Position numbers and translations under genes: made by a program | Shown here: in pieces, positions 1-10,181 of the stretch | Numbering within the stretch: position 1 is the first letter of the stretch | Layout of the letters: each line of letters starts with the position of its first letter | NCBI GenBank assembly: GCA_006176705.1 | Contig: QRFJ01000750.1 | Span: 310,001 to 374,000, forward strand | DNA: 64,000 nucleotides | Direction of reading: 5' to 3' | DNA from: Cocos nucifera | Taxonomy: Eukaryota; Streptophyta; Magnoliopsida; Arecales; Arecaceae | Notes under the pieces: generated by a model | What the model saw: the letters and a program-made list of their open reading frames with translations, nothing else | Database searches by the model: none | Told to the model about the DNA's origin: nothing

Positions 1-972
1 GGAAACAACAGAACAGTAGCATCATTTCTCCTCCTTCCATGACATTCATCATCTTCTAGTTAACATTTTTGTCAATTATGACAGCAGAGTGAAGACTGTG
101 TTAAATATAAGTGGATAGTCATCCCCTATATGACTATGTAAAATCAACAACTATTTTACTGGAATGCATACCAAAGAATCTTAGTACATTGGCTCTACAT
201 GAGAAAAGAAACCCATGCCACCTATATGTAACAAAACCTAATTTTCCATTTCACATGGAAATGGATGGATATGGGCCATATGTCCATTATATGTGTTAGC
301 TTAGTCTTGTAATCCAATAAATCAAACAGCCATGGAGTTCTTCCTGCGATATAAGGTCTGAACACTGCTAAAACGTTAGTTATACTGATAGCAGAACTTA
401 TTGACTTTGGTGAAAATAATATTTTTTAATATTTGTTGGTTGCAACTTCCTCGATGACATTTTTTAAAGAAAAATACAAATCCATACTTATTTCAAAAAG
501 AGGCAGCATATCTACAACCTTTATTTCAAAGAAACTAGAATCACCAATTAACATTCAAAGAGAATAGAATAATTCATTTCATTGATAGCTTAAAATTTCT
601 ACCATCAGTTTCTCCAAAAAAATTCCTTCGAGCATTTAGGACTGAGAAAGGTCAAGAGAACAGCGGCTTCCAAGTCAAGCCAATTACAGGTTTAGATCAA
701 AGAGCAATATGTAGCGCTTTATAAGAGATCCTAGAACTGACACACGGTAATAATTACACGAAAGAGTCTATAAAATATGTTTGTGAGATTAAAACATTGA
801 CATCTCAACGCTATTTACGTAACTTTCCAAACAAGAAACCATCTTCCTACCAAAAGTACTCGAATTTCACAAGAAAATGTGCTAACTTACGCCAAATTGA
901 CATGAAAAATGAAAACCGCAGGAATCACCTAAAATGGTAAGAGAACAACCGCAAAGAGCCCTCTTTCCTCAC
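1..972 (-). other. Intron 1 (partial) of membralin-like gene
   Basis: On the minus strand this follows the splice donor of the membralin-like first exon (CAG|GTGAGG, donor GT at 972-971). The next exon is not in the window, so this is read as the 5' part of a long intron. It is AT-rich and has no supported coding sequence; the short frame at 111-299 resembles nothing I know. Confidence 0.6.
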
Positions 973-1137
973 CTGCTGCACGAAATTGATGTGCATGACG
1001 GCAAGCAAGCAGAAGAGCGCCACGGCGACGGCCAGGTACCCGTACTCGAGCGCCAACCGGATCCTCGGCGTCAGGAGCTGGGACAACATCCCCGAGACCC
1101 GGGCGTGGAACCGGAGGAAGGTCTGCTCGGGATCCAT
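973..1137 (-). CDS. Membralin-like protein, first coding exon (partial gene)
   Basis: This exon encodes 55 residues starting MDPEQTF and ending HINFVQQ. The start, a predicted membrane helix at about residues 33-50 (ALEYGYLAVAVALFCLLAVM) and the VQQ end match my memory of the N-terminus of plant membralin, a multi-pass ER membrane protein linked to ER-associated protein degradation. I chose the ATG at 1137 because MDPEQTF is the family start; an in-frame ATG six codons upstream (1155) precedes a GGGG stretch and looks like leader. The exon stops in phase 0 at a strong donor (CAG|GTGAGG). Later exons would lie left of base 1. No defect is visible in the part shown. The assignment rests on a short conserved segment, so it is good but not certain. 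Confidence 0.78.
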
Positions 1138-1310
1138 CCCCCCACCCCCTTTCAAAACCCTCCTAGACTTCTTCCCGTTGATCTCCCGTCAGATCGATCA
1201 AAGAATCCCAAAAACCTCCAGCTCGAAAAAAGCGGGAGAGAGAGAAGCAAGGCAAGGGAAAATTCGATCCTGTTCCTTTCATTTTGCCGCTTTCTCATTT
1301 AACACAGGCA
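1138..1310 (-). promoter_or_regulatory. Probable 5' UTR / proximal promoter of membralin-like gene
   Basis: Read on the minus strand, this segment carries a CT-rich tract (about 1235-1255) and a G-rich leader just before the ATG, as is common in plant 5' UTRs. I see no convincing TATA box within 200 bases, which suits a housekeeping TATA-less promoter. The transcription start cannot be placed from sequence alone. Confidence 0.4.
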
Positions 1311-2149
1311 CTGTCGCACTCTTTTCTTTATCGCGTGGAAGTTGCAACGTGAGCCACGTTACCCTCGGCTGATGGGTGCTGTCGGGTGTCCCGCGAGATA
1401 GGATAACGGATGATATTCGCGGTAAGTCTCAGCCTCTCAGATTTTCTATTGCGCGTTCACGAGCGAGCTCCGGAAGCGCGATGGCGGGGTGGCGTGGGGT
1501 GATTAAATTGGTCCTTCGGAGTAGGACAGCCGGTTATCCGGTCTGGTTCGAAGCGGGGCGCCGTTCGGATGAGCTGACTCAAGGACAGCGTCGGGCCGTA
1601 GGGACGTGTGGTCTACCGGCAGAGCGACGCTGGGAAGGTGCATGCACGTTGATTGGGGGTCGGATTTTGATACAAGGGGCAGGCTTTAGAGCACGTGGCA
1701 CGTTTCAATTGGTATGACAGTTTGGCCAAGAATTGCCACGTCATATGGGCCCTTTTACTTTAATTCCTGATTTTTGGAGTGCGTGTTCTCAAAGTGCTAA
1801 ATTGTTGTTCGACAAATTGGGTAATGCGGTGGGTTTTCTGCAGGTGGTGGTGCAATTTAGCCGTTCAAATATCGTATCAGAATACTTGGTATTAAATTGG
1901 AAAAACGAATGGACAATCATTTCTTATTTTCATTTGACACTAAACCAGCGGCATCTTGTAGCTCCCCATCACCAACAATCTCAAACTTTAATCTGATGTT
2001 GATTGAAACATCTCTCGATAGTTTAGTCTACCATAACTTTGCTGGCATGACTCGTGGAATGCCGGTTAATAAATTTTAAGGGCTCCATAGCATAGTCCTC
2101 GCATATTCATGCATTGATGAGCTTAAACTTCCAACGCTGATTCTTCATG
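1311..2149. other. Upstream intergenic DNA, no gene recognised
   Basis: 1380-1700 is noticeably more GC-rich than the surroundings and gives open frames on the plus strand (1376-1717, 1733-1996) with no recognisable protein. It may be the distal promoter of the membralin-like gene or old unique sequence. Confidence 0.4.
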
Positions 2150-2169
2150 TATATATATATATATATATA
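2150..2169. repeat. (AT)n microsatellite
   Basis: About ten TA dinucleotides directly abut the left end of the gypsy element that starts at 2171. Slippage here could explain why no clean target duplication is readable for that element. Confidence 0.9.
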
Positions 2170-2170
2170 G

Positions 2171-3632
2171 TATTAATGCAGAATCTGATTGACGTTGAAT
2201 CGAACTAAAATCGAGGAAGACGAGATCGCCGTCGATGATCTACAAAATAAAATTTTATCCGAAATCGATGGTGGTGGCTCCAGCAGGATTCTCCGATGAT
2301 CAAATCAGTTCTTCTGGCTAATAGAAATGAAGTACTCAGAAAAGATTTTGGGAGAGTTTAGAAAAGAAGAGGAGAGCTTAGAAAAAACGTATCTGGAGGA
2401 TCCCTTTTTATAGACGGAGCCTGTAGCAGATTGATGATGACAGTCATATCGTCTGGTAATGAACCGTATGGAATTTGCTATGGAGAGAGAGGTATCGTCA
2501 GACTGATAGTGGCAGCCATACCGTCTGATTATGGGCCGTGTGGGATTTGTTATGGAGAGAGGTGTTACCAGATCGATAATGGCAGCCATACCGCATAGTC
2601 GTGGGTCACATGGAATTTATTACGGAGAGAGAGATGTTGCCAGACTGATAATGGTAGCCATATCGTCCGATGAAAGCATGCATTCGGAGTCCGACTGAGC
2701 GGGAGCAGTCCAACTACAAGAGTAATTCAGAAAGAGTCCGGCTCCTGGAGGAATCCGACTGAAGAAGAATTTCGAAAGAAGTTTGGCTCCTGAAGGAATT
2801 CATCCGTAGGAGGAATTCGGATGGAGTTTAGCTCCTATAGAATTCGATTGAAGGAGAGATTTGGAAGGAGTTCAGCTTCCGTAGAAATTCGATTGAAGGA
2901 GAAATTCGGAAGAAGTTCGGCTCCCATAGAAGCCTCACTGAAGGAGAAATCCAGAGGGAGTTCGGCTACCATAGAAGCCCGACTGAAGAAAAAATTTGGA
3001 AGAAGTTTGGCTCTCGTAGAAGTCCGACTGAAGGAGATATTTGGAGGAAGTTTGGCATCCATAGAAGCCCGACTGAAGGAGGAATACGGAAGAAGTTCGG
3101 CTCCCATAGAAGTCCGACTGAAGGAGGAATCCAGAAGGAGTTCGCTCCCTAGAAGTCCGACTGAAGAAAAAATTCGGAAGGAGTTTGCTCTCGTAGAAGT
3201 TCGACTGAAGAAAAAATTTAGAGGAAGTTTGGCTCCCGTAGAAGTTCGACTGAAAGAGAAATTCGGAGGAAGTTTGACTCCCATAGAAGTCCGACTGAAG
3301 GAGAAATTCGGAAGAAGTTTGGCTTCCATAGAAGTCCGACTAAAGAAAAATTCTGGAAGGAGTTCGGCTCTTAGAGAAATCCGTCTGCAGAAAAAATTCA
3401 GATAGAGTTCAGCTCTTATAGAAATCCGATTGAAGGAGAGATCTGGAAGGAGTTCGACTCCTGTAGGAGTTCAACTGGAGCTCAACCGCTGAGGAGTTCG
3501 GCTGCTGGGAGAGTTTGGCTGGGGCTCGACTGTTGGAAGAAGAATTCTCGATTGAAGCTCTTCTATGATTACTGATTGCATTAGGCTAAGCATCAGATCG
3601 GATTTCCATAAAAGGAGGATTTATCCCTAATA
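2171..3632 (-). repeat. 3' LTR of gypsy-1
   Basis: It aligns along its length with 10182-11509 and with the LTRs of gypsy-2 and gypsy-3. The terminal TGTTGG and CCAACA are mutated here (TATTAA at 2171, AATA at 3632). It is about 130 bp longer than the 5' LTR, consistent with a different number of internal 45-bp units. Confidence 0.88.
2690..3480. repeat. 45-bp minisatellite inside the gypsy LTR
   Basis: Tandem copies of a unit containing GTTCGGCTCCCATAGAAG and CGACTGAAGGAGAAATTCGG. The TAGAA anchor falls at 2882, 2927, 2972, 3017 and 3062, an exact 45-base spacing. Because 45 is 15 codons, long repetitive frames open on both strands (2821-3405 plus, 2835-3329 minus). I treat these as repeat artefacts. 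The same array occurs at about 10690-11350 and in the gypsy-2 LTRs. Confidence 0.9.
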
Positions 3633-3699
3633 ATAGTTCCCCCATTTTCGAGTTTTGAAATTCTAAGAAAGGAAGTACCAAAAGGATGACTGTCGAAGT

Positions 3700-3950
3700 T
3701 TTTTTTCGAGCTCTACACCCATTGAAATTAAAGTTCAGGGGAGATCTTGTCTCCATCCATGGTTGAAGGAGATCTTATCTTCTATTGATGTAGACGTTGA
3801 AGCTCGGGGGAGATCTTATCTCCAGTCGAGGTTGGAGTTGAGGTTGAGGCTCAGGGAAGATCTTGTCCCCAGCCGAGGTTGAGGTTGAAGTTGAGGTCGG
3901 AGGAGATCTTATCTCCAATTAAGGCCCAGAAAGATCTTGTCTCCTATTGT
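3700..3950. repeat. Remnant 63/69-bp repeat in the gypsy-1 3' non-coding region
   Basis: This segment repeats GGAGATCTTATCTCC-type words with GAGGTTGAAG. It corresponds, in the same orientation relative to the element, to the much larger array at 33560-34790 in gypsy-2. Only a few degraded units remain. Confidence 0.7.
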
Positions 3951-3952
3951 AT

Positions 3953-4520
3953 CGGACATAATGGACCATTGTCGAGGTCTTTCCTCTCATCCCATCTAAA
4001 ATGAATGAGGCCTTCGGCTTTGCTCATGTTAGGACGAGGTTCTCCTCCTATTCCTAACGGACTATCGAGGCACATAAGGACCGTTATCAGGATCTCTCCC
4101 TCTATCTCATCTAAAATGAATGAGGCTTTCGACTTTGCTCACATTAGGATGAGGTTCTCCTCTTATTTTTAATGAGTTATGGGAGCACATAAGGGCCGTT
4201 GTCAGGACCTCTCCCTCCATCTCGTCTAAAATGAACAAGGCCTTCGACTTTGCTCACGTTAGGACGAGGTTCTCTTCCTATTCCTAACAGACTATGGGGG
4301 CACATAAGGGCTGTTGTCAAGATCTCTTTCTCTATCTCATCTAAAATGAACGAGACCTTCGACTTTGCTCATATTAGGATGGGGTTCTCTTCCTATTCCT
4401 AACGGACTGTGGGGGCACATAAGGGCCGTTGTCAGGGCCTCTCCCCCCATCTCGTCTAAAATGAATGAGACCTTCGACTTTGCTCACGTTAGGACGAGGT
4501 CCTCCTCCTATTCCTAACAC
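3953..4520. repeat. Tandem array of about five 115-bp units
   Basis: The word TCTAAAATGAA recurs with its ATGAA at 4001, 4116, 4231, 4346 and 4461, exactly 115 bases apart each time. Each unit also carries CACATAAGGGCCGTTGTCAG and TTCGACTTTGCTCACGTTAG. The array lies between the integrase frame and the 3' LTR of gypsy-1, where Tat-type elements commonly carry tandem repeats. It has no open frame of note. Confidence 0.93.
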
Positions 4521-4679
4521 GACCACTTCTAATTACTTGTTTTCTATCATCACATAATTTTTACACCAAAAAATAATAATGTTGAAATGAAGAAGTTTTA
4601 TTATGAAAAAATTACTGGTAGTACATCCTTAGATTTTCTGAGTTCTAAGGTCGTAGGAGCATTATTTCTCTGAGCTTCT

Positions 4680-5700
4680 TTAGACGATAAGTTTTGGATC
4701 GGACGACCTCCACCACTGCATACGAGCTTTCTCAATTTGGGGCAAGCTTCTCCTAACTTTGAGGCTAAAAGATGGCAACTCGTCGAAGCACCAAGTTCTC
4801 CACTTTGAACGTTTTACTTCTGACTCTGGAGTTATAATATTGGGCCACCTTTTGTCTATAGGCCACCATCCGAACCTGAGCTTCCTCTCTTTTTTCTTCC
4901 AGCAGATCGAGGTTGGCTCTGAGGTCCTATGGGTTATGCTGCTTATTGAAGGCCACGATCCGTGCTGATGAAAGTTTAAGCTCGATTGGTATGACTGCCT
5001 CCATTCCAAAGGCTAAGGCAAATGGTGTTTTCCCAGTCGACGATCTTTGAGTAGTTCGATACGTCCAGAGGATGTGGTAGAGTTCATCCATCCAGGCCCT
5101 TTTTATTATGTCGAGTCTCATCTTGATGCCTTGCAGCAGAGTTTGGTTGGTCACTTCAGCTTCTCCATTTGCCTGTGGGTGAGCTACCAATGTAAAATGG
5201 TGGAAGATATTTAGGTCTTCGCAAAACTCGGCAAATCTCATCCCAGTGAACTATCGCCCATTATCAGTTATGAGAGTTCGGGGCAGACTGAACCGACAGA
5301 CTATTGACTTCCAAATGAAGTTCTGTACTTTAATCTTGATAATTTTTGCTAGTAGTTTAGCTTCAACCCATTTAGTGAAGTAGTCGGTCACGACCAAGAG
5401 AAACTTTCGCTGTCCGAATGCCGTCAGAAAAGAGTCAAGTATGTCCATTCTCCACTATGCGAATGGCCAAGGTGCGCTTAGCGGAGTAAGCTTGGAGGCC
5501 AGCTATCTTTGTATGTTTGCATTCTTCTGACAGCGGTCACATTTCTTGACATACTCTATGGAATCATGGTACAAAGTCGGCCAATAGTACCCTTGCTGAA
5601 GTAATTTTTGTGATAGGAACCTGGCTCCTACGTAACTTCCACAAATTTTCTCGTGCACTTCTCATAATGCGAAGTTGGCCTCTAAAGATCGGAGACATCT
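4680..5700 (-). pseudogene. Gypsy-1 integrase (decayed)
   Basis: Reading down the minus strand: a zinc-binding remnant with CDRCQK (about 5540), then the catalytic core (5251-5448) with MDILDSFL, VVTDYFTKWVEA and the second catalytic Asp in ITDNGR, then HPQANGEAEVTNQTLL (4927-5241), which holds the catalytic Glu region, followed by WTYRTT and TPFALAFGMEAVIP. Stops and a frame change split the core between 5241 and 5251. The enzyme would insert the DNA copy into the genome; this copy cannot be made as one protein. Confidence 0.9.
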
Positions 5701-5997
5701 CAGCAGCGGTAGCGAATACGACCTCTTATACAATCTTCCCTTGTACAAAACGTATCGGAAGTCTTGATTCCTGAATTTTTGAGCTTCTTTCGGATCACGA
5801 GGAAGGACTCCCTTCTTGAGGTAGGCAACCAATGGGTCAATCCAGTTCGGCTCGAGTTTCATCTGCAAAATGACCTATGATTCCTCTGGGCTTGGGCACT
5901 TCAGAATCTCAAAAAATACTTCTTTGGGCAGTTCGACTGGGGCTGAAGTGGCCAACTTAGAGAGAAGGTCGGCTCTTATATTTTCTGTCCTTGAAAT

Positions 5998-6270
5998 TTA
6001 TCGAATGCCGAAATAGTTGAAGATCGAAGTCAAGTCTTTTACTTTCTCAAGGTATTTAATCATACTTTTCTCCCATGCTTCATAGCTGCTACTAACTTGA
6101 TCGACCACTAATTGAGAATCACTGTAGACTTGAAGTCGATTTACTTTTAATTCTCTTGCTATTTTTAATCTGACGATTAGCTCTTCATACTCGACCTCAT
6201 TATTAGTTGCAGAAAATTTGAAGCATAGCGCGTACTCGACGACGACTCCCTTGGGACTGACTATGATCAA
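5998..6270 (-). pseudogene. Gypsy-1 second RNase H-like domain
   Basis: The frame contains ATNNEVEYEELIVRLKIA and LQVYSDSQLVVDQVSS, matching the archaeal-type RNase H found between the first RNase H and integrase in Tat-type elements. Conserved acidic positions (E in NNEVEYEEL, D in YSDSQLV) are visible. The frame is preceded and followed by stops. Confidence 0.85.
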
Positions 6271-6419
6271 TCCCGCACCTACTCAAGCGGAGTTGGATGA
6301 ACCATCCACGTATAGAGCCTAAAATCCTTCGAAAAGGTCGGCACTCTCCTTGGGGAGGCTTGGTTGCGATAGCAGAGCGTCGATCTCATTCTATTCAAGC
6401 TCGGCTTCAGCTAGAATGG

Positions 6420-6912
6420 TATATTCTACTATAAAATCAATCAATATCTGGGCTTTGATCGATGGTCGGGATCGATAGTTGATGTCAAATTTCATGAGCT
6501 CGATCGTCCATTTTGCGATTCTTTCGAAAGCGTCTGTTCGATGAAGGACTATTTTTATTGGTTGGTCCATGAGGACCGTTATGGTATGCTCCTGAAAGTA
6601 AGGTCAGAGTCTTCTGACAGCAATTAGAAGAGAGTAAGTCAATTTTTCTAGCCTAGAGTACCTAGTCTCTGCATCCCTCAGGATTCGGCTTAAGTAGTAG
6701 ATCGATCACTGCATCTTCGCTTCTTCCTTGATCAGGACTGCCGTTAGGGCCGTCGGAGAGACTATTAGGTACAAAAATAATTCTTCTCTAGGTTTGGGCT
6801 TTGCCAGCAGTGAGGGTGAGTCGAGGTAGTTTTTAAGCTCCTCAAATATCCGTTGGTACTCCGCCGTCCAGTAGAAGTTCTTTGGTTGCTTGAGAACTCG
6901 GAAGAAGGGCAT
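6420..6912 (-). pseudogene. Gypsy-1 first RNase H domain
   Basis: Minus-strand translation shows ELFLYLIVSPTALTAVLI, then YYLSRILRDAETRYSRLEKL, PYFQEHTITVLMDQPI and a WTIELMKFDINY segment. This is the standard RNase H following gypsy reverse transcriptase, which removes RNA from the hybrid during replication. In-frame stops (for example near 6710) break it. Confidence 0.85.
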
Positions 6913-6961
6913 GCATCACTCGACCAATCTCGAGATGAAGCGATTTAGAGATGCTACTTTT

Positions 6962-7900
6962 TCAATCAAGTGTTGAACTTCTTTGATTATTTTTGGAGCA
7001 GTCATTTTCTAAATGGCTCGAATTTTTTTTTGGATTTGCTTCAATCCCGTGCCTCGACACCATAAATCTCAGAAATTTCCTAGAGGTCACACCAAAGGCG
7101 CACTTGGTCGGCTTTAGTTTCATCTTGTGCTTTCTAAGTGCGCTGAAGGTCTTTTTAAGGTCGGTGAGGTGGTCTATAGAAGCTTGGCTTTTGATGAGCA
7201 TGTCATCCACGTACACCTTCATGTTGCGGCCGATCTGCTCGTTGAAGATCTTATTGACTATGTGCTGGTACGTTACATCTATATTTTTGAGTCCAATGAA
7301 CATAATTCTATAACAATAAAGACCACGGTCAGTAACAAAAGCAGTTTTCTCCTCATTCTTCGGTGCCATCCATATCTGATTAATCGGAGAAGGCATCCAT
7401 GAAGGTGAGAAGCTCGTGGCCCAAGGTCACATCCATCAGTTGATTAATCCTGGATGGAGGGTAGCTATCTTTTGGACAGACCTTATTTAGCTTTTTAAAG
7501 TCTATACACATCCTTCACTTATTATTTGCCTTTTCGACAAGGACCACGTTTGAGATCCAGGTCGGATAGTTAACTTTTCGGATGAATCTAACTTTGAGGA
7601 GCTTGCCTACTTCTTCGATGATTGCTTTCTACCTCTCCGGGGCATGGTTGCACATCTTCTCCTTTATCGATCGATGCTTTGGATCAACGGCCAATCGATG
7701 TTCCATGACCTTTGCATCAATTTCTAGCATATCCATTGGGGTCCAGGCGAAGACGTCCACGTTCTTCCTAAGGAAGGTGACGAATTGCTCTCGAACCTCA
7801 TCTTCCAAATTGGAGCCGATCTGCACCGCGTGTTCCGCATTCTCATCGTTTAAGAGCATAGAGATGAGATCCTCCATAGGCTCGCCCCGCTTCTTGGTGA
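6962..7900 (-). pseudogene. Gypsy-1 reverse transcriptase (decayed)
   Basis: The upstream part (7629-7877) has HRLAVDPKHRSIKEK and HAPER, the usual entry into gypsy reverse transcriptase. The main part (6962-7396) holds AFVTDRGLYCYRIMFIGLKN, the catalytic YVDDMLIKS box and KPTKCAFGV. The segment between them (about 7400-7620) is out of frame with stops. Confidence 0.92.
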
Positions 7901-8087
7901 GGTCATCGTGGACATCCAGTCTGTCAATAGGATAAGGGTCAGACTATTCTTTCTTATGCAAGGTGATTGAGTAGTAGTGCCTTGCCAGAGCTTGATTTTT
8001 TTTAACCTCTTCGATTCCGTAACTTATTAGAAACTTCATCTTCAAATAATAAATTGATACCACTGTCCGAAGTGTATTTAGATCAGG

Positions 8088-8501
8088 TCATTCGAGAATA
8101 GCATTATAGGCGGATGGAGTCCTTACGACTAAAAAATCGACCTGTGCCTTAGCCAATTTTGGGCGTTGCCCTACAGTCACAGCCAAAGTTATTATGCCCT
8201 CAACTGGTACGGTATCGCCAGTGAAGCCTATCAATGGAGAGTTCATAGGCCCCAAGTGGTTATTGAGTAGGGTCATTTTTGAGAAAGCATCATAAAATAA
8301 TACATCGATCGAGCTTTCATTATCTACCAAAATGCGACGTACATCATAGTTGGCAATGTTTAAAGAGATTACAACCGCATCATTATGGAGGAACTGGACT
8401 TTCTGAGCGTCTGCCTTAGTGAAGGTTATGGATTTTTTAGTCCTCCATCTCTTCACTGGTCCCTCGAATCCACTAGCCTCTCCTTGCCGAAGTCCCCCCA
8501 A
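8088..8501 (-). pseudogene. Gypsy-1 aspartic protease region
   Basis: One 137-codon frame contains HNDAVVISLNIANYDVRRIL followed by VDNESSIDVLFYDAF. Family members have an Asp-(Thr/Asn)-Gly-Ser active site; here the Gly position reads Glu (DNESS), so the site looks disabled. The LVVRTPSAYNAIL ending is also typical of this protease family. Confidence 0.85.
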
Positions 8502-8609
8502 GATAGTGTTAATGATGTCGAGAGGCAGCCGATCTCCTTGTTGATCCTTCCCTCTTGGTGGCTCAGACTACGGCAATGCCCTCGATCGATCTTTTCGTCC
8601 TTCAGGCCA

Positions 8610-10049
8610 TTACCATAGAAATTGATCAAGTCTGCCTCGCTTGATGAGCTCCTCGATTTCATCTTGGAGTTGGATACACTCCTCAATATCATGACCGTGA
8701 TCATGATGATAAAGGCAAAACTTATTAGGATTGCACTTGCTGGGATGAGAGCGCATCCCTTTTGGTCTCGGTAGTTGCTCCTTGATTTCCATCAGCACTT
8801 GAGTTTTTGGAGCATTGAGAGGGGCGTAGTTGTAAAATCTTCGTTGGGGAGAACCTCACCGCGTCCTTCTATCAGGGCTTCCTTGCCTCTGAGCCTGGAA
8901 GGAAGTTCGGGCTCGCTTGTGCTCAGAGAAAGTTTGAAAGTATGATCGAGCTTCACTTGACTTTTCTTCCTCGATGGGCCCGTCTGGCTTGTTGATTCAT
9001 CGCTTACCAAAGGCTTCATCGTTCTTGATCTTGAAGGCCTCTTCAGCTTGGGCATAACCTTCAGCCCGAGCTAGCATATCGGCGAAGTTCCTAGGGTACT
9101 TCTTTTTCAGAAAGAACAACAAATCATTCTTCTGAAGGTCGTTCTTGAGTATGACCATGGCAACGGATTGGTCCAGGTTCTAGATCTCTAATGCAGTAGC
9201 ATTAAATCGGATGACATAAGTCCAGATGGATTCTTTCTCCTTCTGCTTGATGGTCATCAGAAAATCCGAATCTCGGTATGGACGTCGGCTGCTGACGAAG
9301 TGAGCTATGAACTGATGGCTCATTTGATCAAAAAAAAAGATGGTACCCGACTTAAGTATCAAGTACTAGTTCCTGACAGCTCCATTGAGGGTGGATGAAA
9401 AAGTCTGACATAAAATAGCGTCTGACGCACCATGGAGCAACATCATTATTCGAAAGGCCTTCAGATGATCGATCGGATCAGTGGTCCCATTGTAACTCTC
9501 AAATTATGAGAGCTTGAAGTTCGACAGGATCGATTCCTGCATAATTCTTTGAGAAAAAGAAGGATCAGTGCAAATATCATTATCGTGTGAGGAGGGAGTA
9601 TAACGGAGCTCTTTGATTCATCGGCTCATTTCTAAAAGCCTTTGATCCAAAAGATCTTTATGGTCGTTGATCTCCAAGATTTTTTGATGGAACGGGTGTG
9701 AAGTTTCTCCTTGAGTCAAGTCGTGGTCCGAGCAGGGGCCCTCCATCCTCTGCTTCTCCTTTCTGGAGATCAGAGGTCGGATAACCCAAAGTTGGTCATT
9801 CCCAAATTGGACCATGAGGCTCCAGAGAAGCCTGCTCCAGTCGAACTGGTGCTGGGCCTGTCAATGTATGGCCCGCATCGCCTCCGTGAGATCACAAACC
9901 TACTGGACTAGCAGGTTGAATTGCTCTGCATCCACCATGGCTACAGATAGAGCTTGAGTTGCCAAGGTTGAAGCGAGAGTGGATAGGTCTGGATAGGATT
10001 TGACTGTAGAGGTCGTCGATCGTTGGGTCGAAGCTCTTTCGAAAGATAT
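8610..10049 (-). pseudogene. Gypsy-1 gag (decayed)
   Basis: The capsid-type segment at 9180-9362 (FVSSRRPYRDSDFLMTIKQK, YVIRFNATALE) belongs to the retrotransposon gag family. The zinc knuckle at 8610-8798 reads CLYHHDHGHDIEECIQLQDE, where the first Cys pair has become C..H. The N-terminus aligns with gypsy-2 (start at 32167) and gypsy-3 (start at 47098), but the start codon here is ATA (10049) instead of ATG. Frameshifts separate the pieces. Confidence 0.85.
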
Positions 10050-10181
10050 TTTTTTTCGAGAAAGAACTCTAGAGAGGAAGAAGAGAGATCTCTAGAAAGG
10101 GAGGAGAGAGATCATTGCTGAGCACTCCTTTAAGAATAAAAGAACCTCGAGAATAGAGGGCCCTTTCTTTAGCGTCAATTT

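Noticed and set aside
934..1372. Plus-strand frames over the membralin exon
   Set aside because: They overlap the supported minus-strand exon and its GC-rich leader and show no known motif.
1376..1717. 113-codon plus frame in GC-rich upstream DNA
   Set aside because: No recognisable domain; length is expected in GC-rich sequence with few stops.
2821..3405. 194-codon plus frame and 164-codon minus frame
   Set aside because: Both are produced by the 45-bp repeat in the gypsy LTR; every 15 residues the protein repeats, and the frame lacks any domain.
3953..4520. CRISPR-like regular spacing
   Set aside because: The 115-bp units are contiguous and similar throughout, with no unique spacers, and the DNA is plant nuclear; it is a tandem array within a retrotransposon.
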